This document shows, piece by piece, positions 7,601 to 14,532 of a stretch of 22,485 bases of DNA. The stretch is from a virus. The position numbers were made by a program, and so were the translations under genes. The stretch is taken from positions 1-22,485 of IMG/VR virus record IMGVR_UViG_3300030109_004603. The stretch is one strand, 5' to 3'. Under the pieces are notes generated by a model. That model worked only from the letters and a program-made list of their open reading frames with translations. It was not told the DNA's origin and searched no databases. Each line of letters begins with the position of its first letter. Position 1 is the stretch's first letter.

Positions 7601-9118
7601 AGACGGGAAATTGTAGATGAATCGTTTGATGGTTTTGTAGATGAGCTGTCTGCTAATATTGTAAGAAATCAAGTGCCCAACTATGAGTATATTGGAAGAA
7701 CTGCCAAAGCTTTAAGACAGTCTCCGTTTGGAAACTTTATAGCGTTTCCATTAGAAATTATGAGAACAGGTAACAATATTATATCACAATCAATAGATGA
7801 AATAACTAGTGGTATACCAGAACTAAGAGCTTTAGGTTTAAGAAGATTATTAAGTTTTGGTACAACTGTTGGAGGTGTTCCTTTTGCATTGTCTGAAGTA
7901 TTTAAAGCAAAAAATAATGTTAGCGACGAAGAGATGCAAGCGTTAAAAAAATTTGTACCCGAATGGTCTAGAAATTCAACCTTACTTCCAACAGGTAGAG
8001 ATGAAAAAGGTAATTTAAAATATATAGATTTTAGTTATTCTAACGCTTATGATTTTTTAACTAGACCGTATAGAGCCGTACAAAACGCACTTGCTCAAAC
8101 AGATGCTTCTAATGAATCGTTAAAGGAAGCTTTAGGTAAAGGTTTAACAGACGGAATCGTTGAAATTATGCAACCGTTTACTAGCGAATCTATATTTATA
8201 GAAGGACTTGTAGATAGCACAATTAGAAGAGGCATAGGTAGAGATGGTAGAAGAGTTTGGAAAGAACAAGATGATCCTCTAGTTAAAGTAGGTAAAGGAG
8301 TTTTACATGTTGGAGAAACTTTGACACCTGGTTCTATATCACAATTAAAAAGATTAGGTCAAGCTGCTACTGGCAAAACAGATAAATATGGTAATTTATA
8401 TAATTTAGGAGATGAGCTTCCAGGTTTGTTTGGTTTTAGATCTATAAACTCAGATCCAGAAAAAGCTTTAACTTTTATGACAACAAGATTTTTAAGTGAT
8501 TTAAGGGATTCTAATAATTTATTTACAGCGCCTTTATTAAGAGGAGGAAGAGTAGATAAAGATGATATCCTTAACGCATATAAATATTCACAAAGTAAAA
8601 GATTTGCAACATTAAGAGAGATGTATAAAAATATCGATGCAGCTAGAACATTGGGTGTTTCAAACGCAATAATTAGTAAAAGAGTAAAAAGAAAAGGTTT
8701 AAAAAGAGAAGTTTTCGAACAATTGATGAGAGGTAAATTTACACCAACGAGACCTAACGATTTTTTCATAACAAGGATTGCAGAAATAAATAGAGACTTA
8801 AATAAAAAAGAAGGTGTTAATATTCGAAACCCATATTTAGAAGCTATATCTGATTTAAATAATATTATACGAGAGAATAGAAACATTAGTTTATCAGATG
8901 GTGAAGTTAGATTTTTTGAAGATGCACAACCTGTGGAAATAGCTCCTACAATAACTAGTCAACAATCTAACATTAACCCTATAGTAAATAGTCCTATTAG
9001 CGGAGCTAGTGCTAACCCTGCAGTTCTAGGATCTTCTGGTACAAATCAGAATTTAACCAAAGACTTTAGACAATTATCTAGCTTAGAAAAGGACCAAATA
9101 TTGTTTAACAAAGCATAG
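4673..9118 (+). CDS. Giant internal virion/ejection protein (1481 aa)
   Basis: The largest gene of the window, with GGGGG at 4664-4668 just upstream of its ATG. By size and position it corresponds to the large ejected core proteins of short-tailed phages (T7 gp16-like role), but I see no lytic transglycosylase motif at its N-terminus. Visible parts: hydrophobic helices near residues 25-60 and 90-125 (GVATGLWNIPKGFVSLGAEI; IAPLAVSGFALGARAGV), a charged coiled-coil-rich region around 290-500, a Gly/Ala segment near 175, and a motif around 800-820 (LSPITHVRNFISAGAFAAAN) that I recall as conserved in large marine phage virion proteins. The C-terminal 50 residues are Ser/Asn/Pro-rich. Membrane channel or peptidoglycan-crossing functions are possible but unproven. 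Confidence 0.65.
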   Translation: MAYVVKDKISLEEFNKQNTIQNEEENVGFFESALAGVATGLWNIPKGFVSLGAEIFDLVGDTDTAEDVEKWFDDVNPFDDEAEARTIGKITQAITQIAPLAVSGFALGARAGVTAARGLGRRAAVQELRKLGVKEGEKFSRDIARRALAAKRAGKSFSLTNAGRKIMGKTTGGIIGGGLGEAIVADEDIGTLADIAKGTSLEPYAITMMDRDTSKEGRDEAYRRLKNRLKFGTEGALFNLAIIGAGRGIQKIRKVDPKGVEEYAPGFVARQIQKVRLGLSPQGGGSRKTLEMLKGSEDTIRAIEFQTLEAAKELDNLSKEIIDPINNVLQKETVDGKFKPLTKEKLLESIQDILEGKVNKKFVGPMPKNNKDLLLNAQRGEQALARIKINKGQQQLLSSVPDLQNQIKVIDDELRTIKLSSLDQVDTFLNQPRRQNLLKQRARLQNELRSIQQNLQGSAKVKQNIFKRSDYQVNARLKKLQDTMRQGGVDEKTIKQLEDSIINMRLGMDNLSGVLMQGGKLTDEQFKGFSNEIGGYVNYRFKAFDRLPLLQKYKVTGQTRKKAFDILRASRLKAYALDEKNYFKEGPKKSKLIPQTKQQLEALDEQINNQIDNFIKKQGLDVEDVANPNFKNGVRSETGKAATPDEVAAVSLSPDILTKRVAEPWQREILGVVKDPNYTFHATTSRQARLAFGLKYMDDLNKSFSTGPNKKIFTYDELVKEFGEEGAERVSKDPNKFKQVKIEQSPELSGMSPLEGKYIRSPEYDAMFDVTSNWLNNSTPGLAYRYMLLAPKGAAQVAKTILSPITHVRNFISAGAFAAANGAILPNLTDIQTLAPKTLGGKGVLGDAYRMTAGRVFGTLPEEQARQFARYQRLGIVGTQVEAGEIARLTRDIAGGATGAKALDKLSKLPSGVRKTFGKLQESYIAEDDFWKITTFELERNRHSSILNKLGINKANYRSVLEENSPRGNYFRKKVARREIVDESFDGFVDELSANIVRNQVPNYEYIGRTAKALRQSPFGNFIAFPLEIMRTGNNIISQSIDEITSGIPELRALGLRRLLSFGTTVGGVPFALSEVFKAKNNVSDEEMQALKKFVPEWSRNSTLLPTGRDEKGNLKYIDFSYSNAYDFLTRPYRAVQNALAQTDASNESLKEALGKGLTDGIVEIMQPFTSESIFIEGLVDSTIRRGIGRDGRRVWKEQDDPLVKVGKGVLHVGETLTPGSISQLKRLGQAATGKTDKYGNLYNLGDELPGLFGFRSINSDPEKALTFMTTRFLSDLRDSNNLFTAPLLRGGRVDKDDILNAYKYSQSKRFATLREMYKNIDAARTLGVSNAIISKRVKRKGLKREVFEQLMRGKFTPTRPNDFFITRIAEINRDLNKKEGVNIRNPYLEAISDLNNIIRENRNISLSDGEVRFFEDAQPVEIAPTITSQQSNINPIVNSPISGASANPAVLGSSGTNQNLTKDFRQLSSLEKDQILFNKA

Positions 9119-9137
9119 AAATAAGGTAAAAGATATA

Positions 9138-11129
9138 ATGGGAATAAACAGAATTAAATTACAGAGTGGCTCGCAGCTAGAAGCGGAAGCTGCTGCAAAA
9201 GCTGCAGCTCAAGATCCAGAATTAAATTTAACTAGACAAAAGTTATTTGGTCAAAATTACATAGATGATCTGGCTAGAGGACAAGGTATTGCACAATATT
9301 ACTCAAGCTTTGGCATACCTCCTGCAGCAGAGGCATCTGTTCCGGAAACAACAGCACCCGTTCCTATTACGCCAGTAGGTGGTGGTGCAGATATGGGGCA
9401 AGTAGACACTATACCATTTACACCTGTCGATGGAGGTGAAGGTAATGTGGTAAGCCCCACTACTCAACCAATAGATCCAACCGGTATGTTACCTCAAATT
9501 CCTGAAGTCCCTTTTAGTTTTCCAATGGGGGGCGGTGCTGACATGGCAACTGTGCCTGCTGCGGACACAGGAGATATAACAATAAGACCTGCGTTTGATA
9601 CGTTAGGTCTACAAAATTCACAAAATCTTTATAACTATGCCACACAACTTATTGATCGAGGACAAGGAGATGTCTTAGTTAACACAGGAGATTCTTCACT
9701 AGGCACAATGTCTATAAGAGATTTGCAAAAACTTGCTAGCGATAAAATAAATGATGCTAGAATGCAATATAATGTTCTTAGTAAAGGTGCTTTAGATGAG
9801 ACCATACCGGGTGTTACACCCATAGCAGATCTACCAATGGTTCAAACAATTCAAATAGGAGACAATGTTTACGATGCTGTGACTGGTGAATTAATAAGTG
9901 GAACAGGAGAGGCCGTAGATGAAGAAGGTTTTAACATACTAGACTTTTTACCTTTTGGAGAAAAATCTATCACTGGTGCACTTTTAAGAGGTGCTAAAGA
10001 ACTTTTACCTGAACAAGATCCAAGAGTAGGTATAATAGACGAGTTGTATGATAGAGACGATATAGGTAGAATTTCAGAAGGCGAGTTGATGGCAGGATAC
10101 AATCCTGTATCAGGTGGTTTTTTAAATACAATATCAGGTGGTAGAATTGGAACGCCAACACAATATGGTTTACAAGATGCTTACCAGGAAAGAATAGATA
10201 CAATAGAGAAAACATTAGCAGACAAATATCCCGATGGAGACTACAGCGGCACTCAGTTAGATGAAAGACTTGCTGCATTAAAAGAAGCAAAAGCAAAAGA
10301 AGCAGATGCATTAGGTATAACACAAGCAGATGCACAAAGAGATGCGGAGGCAAAAATGAGACAAACAATTGCTGATGCTGAGAGATTTAATTTAGGAGCA
10401 GAAGAATTAGGAGAAATGGATACCACTGCAGAAAATATAATAGTGCCTCCAGCAAAACCTGAAATTAAAAGCCGTGCAGAGAAAGCAGAAGAATTGTTTG
10501 AAGATATACAAATTGTGGACACACCTGGTGGTGAAAAATACCTTAATACAGACACTGGAGAATTATTTTCTAGCGCAGCAGAAGCAATAGAAGCTAAAGA
10601 AGCAGCGGCCGCAGCAGCAGAACAAGAACGAATACAAGCAGAGGCTAGAGAAGCTTTTAGAATAGCTCAACAAAGAGAAGCAGATCAAGCGTTTGCAGAA
10701 CAAGCAGCTAAAGAAAGAGCAGAAGCTAGTGCAAGAGCCGCACAAAAAGCAGCAGCGGAGCGAGCAGCAAAAGCAGCTATAGCAAAAGCAGAAGCAGAGG
10801 CAGCAGCGAGAAGACAAGATGATAATCGTGGCGGCGGAGGCGGAGGCGGTGCCAGAAGCGGAGGAAGCAGTCGAGGGGGAACAAGCGCAACAAGTTCTGG
10901 TCTAGGAAACCTTGGCTTTAGTGATATTAGATTAAAAGAAAATATAGAGTTAATTGGCAAATCCCCATCTAACATAAATATCTACAAGTTTAATTATAGA
11001 AATAATTCAACTGTTTATCAAGGCACTATGGCTCATGAGGTTCCTTGGGCAAGTGTTAAACATGCTAATGGTTATATGATGGTTGACTACGATAAGGTAG
11101 ATGTGGAGTTTAAAAAATATGCCAGCTAA
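9138..11129 (+). CDS. Virion protein with coiled coil, Gly linker and C-terminal Peptidase_S74-like domain
   Basis: A 663-residue protein. Residues 1-150 are Pro/Gly-rich with two copies of GGGADM. The middle is mixed alpha/beta. Residues about 480-560 are an Ala/Glu/Lys/Arg-rich coiled coil, followed by a poly-Gly/Ser linker (about 563-590). The end matches the intramolecular chaperone domain (Peptidase_S74) of phage fibres: SDIRLKEN at 595-602, then INIYKFNYRN, YQGTMAHEVPWA and MMVDYDKVDVEF. In endosialidases and related fibres, Ser and Lys of the SDxxLK motif are the self-cleavage dyad; here they are S595 and K600. Only 69 residues follow S595, shorter than the classical domain of roughly 110. 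Cleavage would release this tail after trimer assembly. It may be an appendage or fibre-base protein. Confidence 0.7.
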   Translation: MGINRIKLQSGSQLEAEAAAKAAAQDPELNLTRQKLFGQNYIDDLARGQGIAQYYSSFGIPPAAEASVPETTAPVPITPVGGGADMGQVDTIPFTPVDGGEGNVVSPTTQPIDPTGMLPQIPEVPFSFPMGGGADMATVPAADTGDITIRPAFDTLGLQNSQNLYNYATQLIDRGQGDVLVNTGDSSLGTMSIRDLQKLASDKINDARMQYNVLSKGALDETIPGVTPIADLPMVQTIQIGDNVYDAVTGELISGTGEAVDEEGFNILDFLPFGEKSITGALLRGAKELLPEQDPRVGIIDELYDRDDIGRISEGELMAGYNPVSGGFLNTISGGRIGTPTQYGLQDAYQERIDTIEKTLADKYPDGDYSGTQLDERLAALKEAKAKEADALGITQADAQRDAEAKMRQTIADAERFNLGAEELGEMDTTAENIIVPPAKPEIKSRAEKAEELFEDIQIVDTPGGEKYLNTDTGELFSSAAEAIEAKEAAAAAAEQERIQAEAREAFRIAQQREADQAFAEQAAKERAEASARAAQKAAAERAAKAAIAKAEAEAAARRQDDNRGGGGGGGARSGGSSRGGTSATSSGLGNLGFSDIRLKENIELIGKSPSNINIYKFNYRNNSTVYQGTMAHEVPWASVKHANGYMMVDYDKVDVEFKKYAS

Positions 11130-11316
11130 ACAAGACGCACTACAAAGAATAGATTCACATGAAAAGTTATGCCGTATCATGCAAAAGCAAACTTACGATC
11201 GTATGCATGAACTACAAAGTCAAATAACTAGAATAGAAAGAATACTACTTGTATCCATGGGGGCTGTAATGACTGGCATGGGTGGTGTGATCGTAGTTCT
11301 ATTACAAAAATTATAG
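11119..11316 (+). CDS. Small membrane protein, holin/XhlA-like
   Basis: A 65-residue protein with a hydrophilic, heptad-like N-terminal half (LQRIDSHEKL; MHELQSQITRIER) and one C-terminal transmembrane segment (about 42-62, ILLVSMGAVMTGMGGVIVVL). This layout matches the XhlA/haemolysin-type small membrane proteins found near phage lysis genes, so a holin or holin-regulating role is plausible. I start it at ATG 11119 (MPAKQD), with GGAG at 11105-11108; an in-frame ATG at 11101 would add MWSLKN. It overlaps the end of the S74 gene by 11 nt and is the last gene of the late module. No endolysin is visible nearby. Confidence 0.6.
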   Translation: MPAKQDALQRIDSHEKLCRIMQKQTYDRMHELQSQITRIERILLVSMGAVMTGMGGVIVVLLQKL

Positions 11317-11342
11317 CGCCTATACGTAAGTCCTACAATATC

Positions 11343-12776
11343 TTATATCCACTCTTTTAATTCTTCACCCATAACTTGACTAGCTATATTTATTTTTTCA
11401 CGTAAAGCTTTTACTATTCTTTCATCAACAGTATCTTTGCATATTATATCTATATAGGTCATAGGATATTTCTGACCTATACGATCTATTCTGGCTTGAG
11501 ACTGTGTTCTTTTTTCAAGATCATAACCATTAGAGTAATAAATCATATTACTAGCTGCAGTTAGTGTAATACCATAACCACCCGTTGCAGGTGTTCCAAC
11601 AAAAAATCTACACTCAGGATCTGTTTGAAATTTATTTATATTACCTTGTCTTTCTTCTTTAGGTGTTAATCCATAATAATCTACAACAGATTTTTCTCCA
11701 TACTCTTTTACTATTGCTTTTATTATTTGGGTCATGTCTTTTTGCCAGTGGCCCCATATAACAACTTTACCTTCTATCTCACTTAACACATCCACTAATT
11801 CGTCAATACGATTATTAGGTATCTCTTGAGTAGAACCATCGTCAGCTGTAAAATGTCCACAAGTTATTTGTTGTAATCTCATGAGTTGAGTCATTACAGT
11901 TGTGGTGCTAACCATCTTACCATTCAATACTGCTAAAGCTTTTTCTTTCATTTGTAAATATAGCTTAGATTGATCTGGGCTTAACTGCACTATACGTTTA
12001 ATAAATGTTTTCTCTGGTAGATCTAAACAATCATCTTTTAATACACGATAAGAAAAAGGTTCTAGCTTTGCAGATAATTCACCTAAGTTTCTATAACCAA
12101 CAACAATCTGTACCGTCCTGCCATTAAAGTTTGCATTACGCATCACAGCATATCGTGTTCTAAATCCATAATAAGAAGCGTGTCCTAAGAGCCAAGAATC
12201 GAGAAACTGGCACTGTGTATATAAATCTAATGGTGACTTTGTTACAGGAGAACCTGTAAGTATTCTTCTATACTTAGAATTTTTAGCAAGATCTAAAATA
12301 TTTTTTGTGCGTTTAGCACTAGGGTTTTTGATTGTAGTAGATTCATCTATTGCAATTAAAGTATTATGGCAGTTTAAAAATTTACTAGCAAAAGCCACAC
12401 CTTTTTTAGTAGAGAATGCTTCTACATTCATTATTAAAATATGTAACTCTTCTCCTGCTTCAAATAAAGTATCTAATTTTTTTTCTTGACTTTTAGTAAT
12501 CATGGCTTGCCACAACACCATTTTTTTATCTATATGATCCACTAGGTGTGTAGGTATCTCAGAGTCGTGCCAGTTTTGATAAACACCTTTTGGTGCTATA
12601 ATTAAGGCAGCATTTATTTTACCTTTGTCGTAAAGCATTGATATATTGTCTATTAATACCTTTGACTTACCTGTACCCATTTCCATAAAATAGGCGTAAA
12701 CTTGTTTCTCCCAAGACTTTTCTAACGCAGTTAATTGATGCGCGTATGGCTTTGTCTTAAACTTATAATTAATCAT
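11343..12776 (-). CDS. SNF2-type SF2 DNA helicase/ATPase
   Basis: A 477-residue ATP-dependent DNA translocase of helicase superfamily 2. Motifs in order: Q-motif-like YAHQ (11-14), Walker A GTGKS with K37, motif Ia APKGV (61-65), DEST (144-147) in place of DEAH, motif III LTGSP (173-177), motif V GYGITLT, and motif VI QSQARIDRIGQ (425-435), whose arginine fingers and RIGQ ending are typical of SNF2/RapA relatives. Phage copies are thought to act in replication, recombination or branch migration. It is the only minus-strand gene here. It converges on the late module with a 26-nt gap and is divergent from the replication genes, reading out of the palindromic promoter at 12796-12828. The A-rich sequence before the ATG gives only a weak ribosome site. 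Confidence 0.92.
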   Translation of the reverse strand: MINYKFKTKPYAHQLTALEKSWEKQVYAYFMEMGTGKSKVLIDNISMLYDKGKINAALIIAPKGVYQNWHDSEIPTHLVDHIDKKMVLWQAMITKSQEKKLDTLFEAGEELHILIMNVEAFSTKKGVAFASKFLNCHNTLIAIDESTTIKNPSAKRTKNILDLAKNSKYRRILTGSPVTKSPLDLYTQCQFLDSWLLGHASYYGFRTRYAVMRNANFNGRTVQIVVGYRNLGELSAKLEPFSYRVLKDDCLDLPEKTFIKRIVQLSPDQSKLYLQMKEKALAVLNGKMVSTTTVMTQLMRLQQITCGHFTADDGSTQEIPNNRIDELVDVLSEIEGKVVIWGHWQKDMTQIIKAIVKEYGEKSVVDYYGLTPKEERQGNINKFQTDPECRFFVGTPATGGYGITLTAASNMIYYSNGYDLEKRTQSQARIDRIGQKYPMTYIDIICKDTVDERIVKALREKINIASQVMGEELKEWI

Positions 12777-12795
12777 TTTTATTTCTTCTTTCTAG

Positions 12796-12828
12796 TTGAC
12801 AATATAAATGAAAAGATTATATTGTCAA
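12796..12828. promoter_or_regulatory. Perfect palindrome forming two overlapping divergent promoters
   Basis: The arms TTGACAATATAA (12796-12807) and TTATATTGTCAA (12817-12828) are exact reverse complements around a 9-nt spacer. On the + strand this gives TTGACA (12796-12801), a 16-nt spacer and TATATT (12818-12823), ending 7 nt before the ATG at 12831. On the - strand the symmetric copy gives TTGACA (12828-12823), 16 nt and TATATT (12806-12801), about 25 nt before the helicase start at 12776. Both fit sigma-70 consensus geometry. Because they cover the same DNA, only one polymerase could bind at a time. The palindrome could equally be an operator for a dimeric regulator, or part of a replication origin. 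Confidence 0.7.
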
Positions 12829-12830
12829 GC

Positions 12831-13217
12831 ATGAAAGAAAAGACACTAAACAATGAGCCGATAGTTTATCTGCTACAAGAAGTTCCTGGTACAAAAATTG
12901 GTCGTCCAAAATATAATATTGTTGGCGCACAAAAGTATGGCCAAATAAAAGTTCTTCTTAGAGAGGACACACAAATAGTTAGAAGTCCTGGTCCGATAAC
13001 TTATCAGCTTAGAAGATTGCTAAAAGATTTTTCTGATAAAGATTATTTACTTTTATCTGGAGATCCAAAGGTTATTGGTTTGGCAATTGCTGTTGCGTGT
13101 GATATTAACAACGGAAAGTATAAAACGTTAACTTGGGACAGGCAGGAAAAGATGTACTATCCAACTGAGTTTAACATACATGAAAGAGGTGAAATCGATG
13201 AGTCAAATAGATTATGA
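12831..13217 (+). CDS. Conserved marine phage protein, unknown function (128 aa)
   Basis: First gene of the replication module, from ATG 12831 (MKEKTLNNEPIVYLLQEVPG). An upstream extension of the frame would run through the promoter palindrome, so it is rejected. Features: VGAQKYGQIKVLL, SPGPITYQLRRLLKDFSDKDYLLL, SGDPKVIGLAIAVACDINNG, and KTLTWDRQEKMYYPTEFNI. This combination ('DYLLL.GDP..IG....A...NNGK.K.L.WDRQ...Y') recurs in many marine phage genomes that I remember, usually near replication genes, without known function. No catalytic motif is recognised. There is no Shine-Dalgarno sequence, and the predicted transcript would start at or next to the AUG (leaderless). It overlaps the next gene by 20 nt. 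Confidence 0.75.
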   Translation: MKEKTLNNEPIVYLLQEVPGTKIGRPKYNIVGAQKYGQIKVLLREDTQIVRSPGPITYQLRRLLKDFSDKDYLLLSGDPKVIGLAIAVACDINNGKYKTLTWDRQEKMYYPTEFNIHERGEIDESNRL

Positions 13218-13749
13218 ACAAGACAGAGTACAATCTGTAACTCAAGCAGACACAGCTGAAAGTTTGTCTAGTAAAGTTATAGAATTAAAAAATTTAGAAG
13301 ACGAGATTGCAAACGCAGAGAAAAGTGTTTCTAAATTAAAAGAACAAGCAAAACAATTATCTCAATTTGAAATACCTGAGATGATGGAGAAAATGCATAT
13401 TACAAAATTAAAGCTTAAGGATGAAGAAGTTATAGAAATAAAAAAATTCTATAGTGCCTCTATCTTACCTGAGAATCAGGAAAAAGCTTTTCAATGGCTT
13501 CGAAACAATGGCCTAGGTGACATCATTAAAAACGATGTTACCGTTACCTTTGGTCAAGGCGAAGACAACAAGGCGAGCAAATACGCGGACCTTGCAAAAG
13601 GTCAAGGATATGAACCAGTCCAGAAGATAGGGGTTCATGCCATGACACTTAAAGCAGTAGTCAGGGAGCGTCTCGAATCTGGACGTGAGATGCCCTCTGA
13701 CCTATTTAAAACTTACGCGGGTAACAGTACAAAAATCACAAGGAGATAG
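13198..13749 (+). CDS. Conserved phage protein with N-terminal coiled coil, unknown function
   Basis: A 183-residue protein from ATG 13198 (MSQIDYEQDRV); AAGAGG at 13184-13189 lies 8 nt upstream, which is why I prefer it to the in-frame ATG at 13180. Residues about 27-60 are a coiled coil (VIELKNLEDEIANAEKSVSK), followed by an alpha/beta region (ITKLKLKDEEVIEIKKFYSA) and a conserved end (GVHAMTLKAVVRERLESG, then a MPSDLFKTYAG segment). I recall similar proteins in phages next to ssDNA-binding-like genes; function is unknown. The 3' half is clearly GC-richer than the rest: 48% in 13561-13680 by hand count, against 30% in 13261-13320. It ends two bases before the next gene, whose ribosome site it contains. 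Confidence 0.7.
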   Translation: MSQIDYEQDRVQSVTQADTAESLSSKVIELKNLEDEIANAEKSVSKLKEQAKQLSQFEIPEMMEKMHITKLKLKDEEVIEIKKFYSASILPENQEKAFQWLRNNGLGDIIKNDVTVTFGQGEDNKASKYADLAKGQGYEPVQKIGVHAMTLKAVVRERLESGREMPSDLFKTYAGNSTKITRR

Positions 13750-13751
13750 AA

Positions 13752-14474
13752 ATGAGTGACGAGAAACAAGTAGCAATAAAAAAAGAGGCAGAGCTACCTT
13801 CAACAATATTGTTTGAAGATGATGCTGCATCAGGTTTTGAGAATGTAAAGACACAAAGTTTGGCTTTACCTATTTTGAAACTTTTACAGAACGGCTCAGG
13901 AGAAGCACAGAAGCGTAATCAAAGTTATGTTGAAGGTGCGGAACCAGGCATGTTTTTAAATATAGTTACAAAAAAACTATATGATGGAGCAAAAGGAATA
14001 GAAGTTATTCCCTGCCACTATAAGTTAGAGTACCAAGAGTGGGCTGATTTTGGAACTGGTTCTAATAGACCAGAGAACATATACGCCGATAACTCTGAGA
14101 TTCTATCAAAAACCACTAAAGATGGATCTGGTAAAGACCGATTAGATAATGGTAATTATATCTTAACTGTTGGTCAGCACTATGTATTGATCGTTGATGG
14201 AGATTCTATTGAACAAGCTTTAGTATCTATGAGTTCGTCTCAAGGTAAAATAAGCAGAGGATGGAACTCTATGATGTTGTCCATTACCTTCAATGGTAAA
14301 AACGGACCATACAATCCATCATCTTTTAGTCACAGTTATAAATTAACTTCAGTTTTAAATTCTGGTAAAGGTAATCAATGGTATGGTTACAACGTTACTA
14401 AGATTGGACCAGTTAAAGATAGTAGTTTATATGAACGTGCTAAAAAATTTTACACTAGTTTAGCTAGCAAATAG
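13752..14474 (+). CDS. Conserved phage protein, possible ssDNA-binding/replication accessory
   Basis: A 240-residue protein with a strong ribosome site (AAGGAG, 13740-13745). It matches a phage family I know by pattern only: GFENVKTQSLALPILKLLQN, then an EPGMFLNIVTKKLYDG segment, VIPCHYKLEYQEW, and a C-terminal region with MSSSQGKISRGWNSMM and NQWYGYNVTKIG. In other phages this family sits with replication and recombination genes. A single-stranded DNA-binding role analogous to T7 gp2.5 is often supposed because no other SSB is present, but I see no direct OB-fold proof. The gene ends just before a GC-rich stem-loop, which may terminate or modulate its transcript. Confidence 0.7.
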   Translation: MSDEKQVAIKKEAELPSTILFEDDAASGFENVKTQSLALPILKLLQNGSGEAQKRNQSYVEGAEPGMFLNIVTKKLYDGAKGIEVIPCHYKLEYQEWADFGTGSNRPENIYADNSEILSKTTKDGSGKDRLDNGNYILTVGQHYVLIVDGDSIEQALVSMSSSQGKISRGWNSMMLSITFNGKNGPYNPSSFSHSYKLTSVLNSGKGNQWYGYNVTKIGPVKDSSLYERAKKFYTSLASK

Positions 14475-14483
14475 TGTGAATAG

Positions 14484-14513
14484 TGGGCGGCCAATGGAGA
14501 CGTAGGCCGCCCA
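14484..14513 (+). terminator. GC-rich stem-loop after the SSB-like gene
   Basis: Perfect 9-bp stem TGGGCGGCC (14484-14492) / GGCCGCCCA (14505-14513), with a possible extra G-T pair, around a 12-nt loop (AATGGAGACGTA). The stem is almost all G-C in a strongly AT-rich genome. The following bases ATGTTTAATC carry only three T in a row, so intrinsic termination may be weak. It could instead protect the 3' end of the upstream mRNA or reduce read-through into the primase gene at 14533. Confidence 0.6.
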
Positions 14514-14532
14514 TGTTTAATCAGAGAGCAAT

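Noticed and set aside
8359-8886. 175-aa minus-strand open frame inside the giant virion gene
   Set aside because: Antisense shadow of an AT-rich coding region; no ribosome site, no recognisable domain, and Leu/Ser/Phe-rich composition typical of reverse-complement reading.
10253-10975. Several minus-strand open frames rich in Pro, Ser, Cys or Leu
   Set aside because: Reverse-strand products of the Ala/Glu/Lys repeat and poly-Gly linker of the S74 protein.
11312-11324. TATAG-CGC-CTATA hairpin as a bidirectional terminator between convergent genes
   Set aside because: Five weak base pairs, a 3-nt loop and no T-run on either strand.
12735-12830. N-terminal extension of the gene at 12831 to an ATG at 12735
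   Set aside because: It would run through the helicase start and the promoter palindrome and adds a Phe/Ile-rich stretch unlike the protein; the ATG at 12831 is better.
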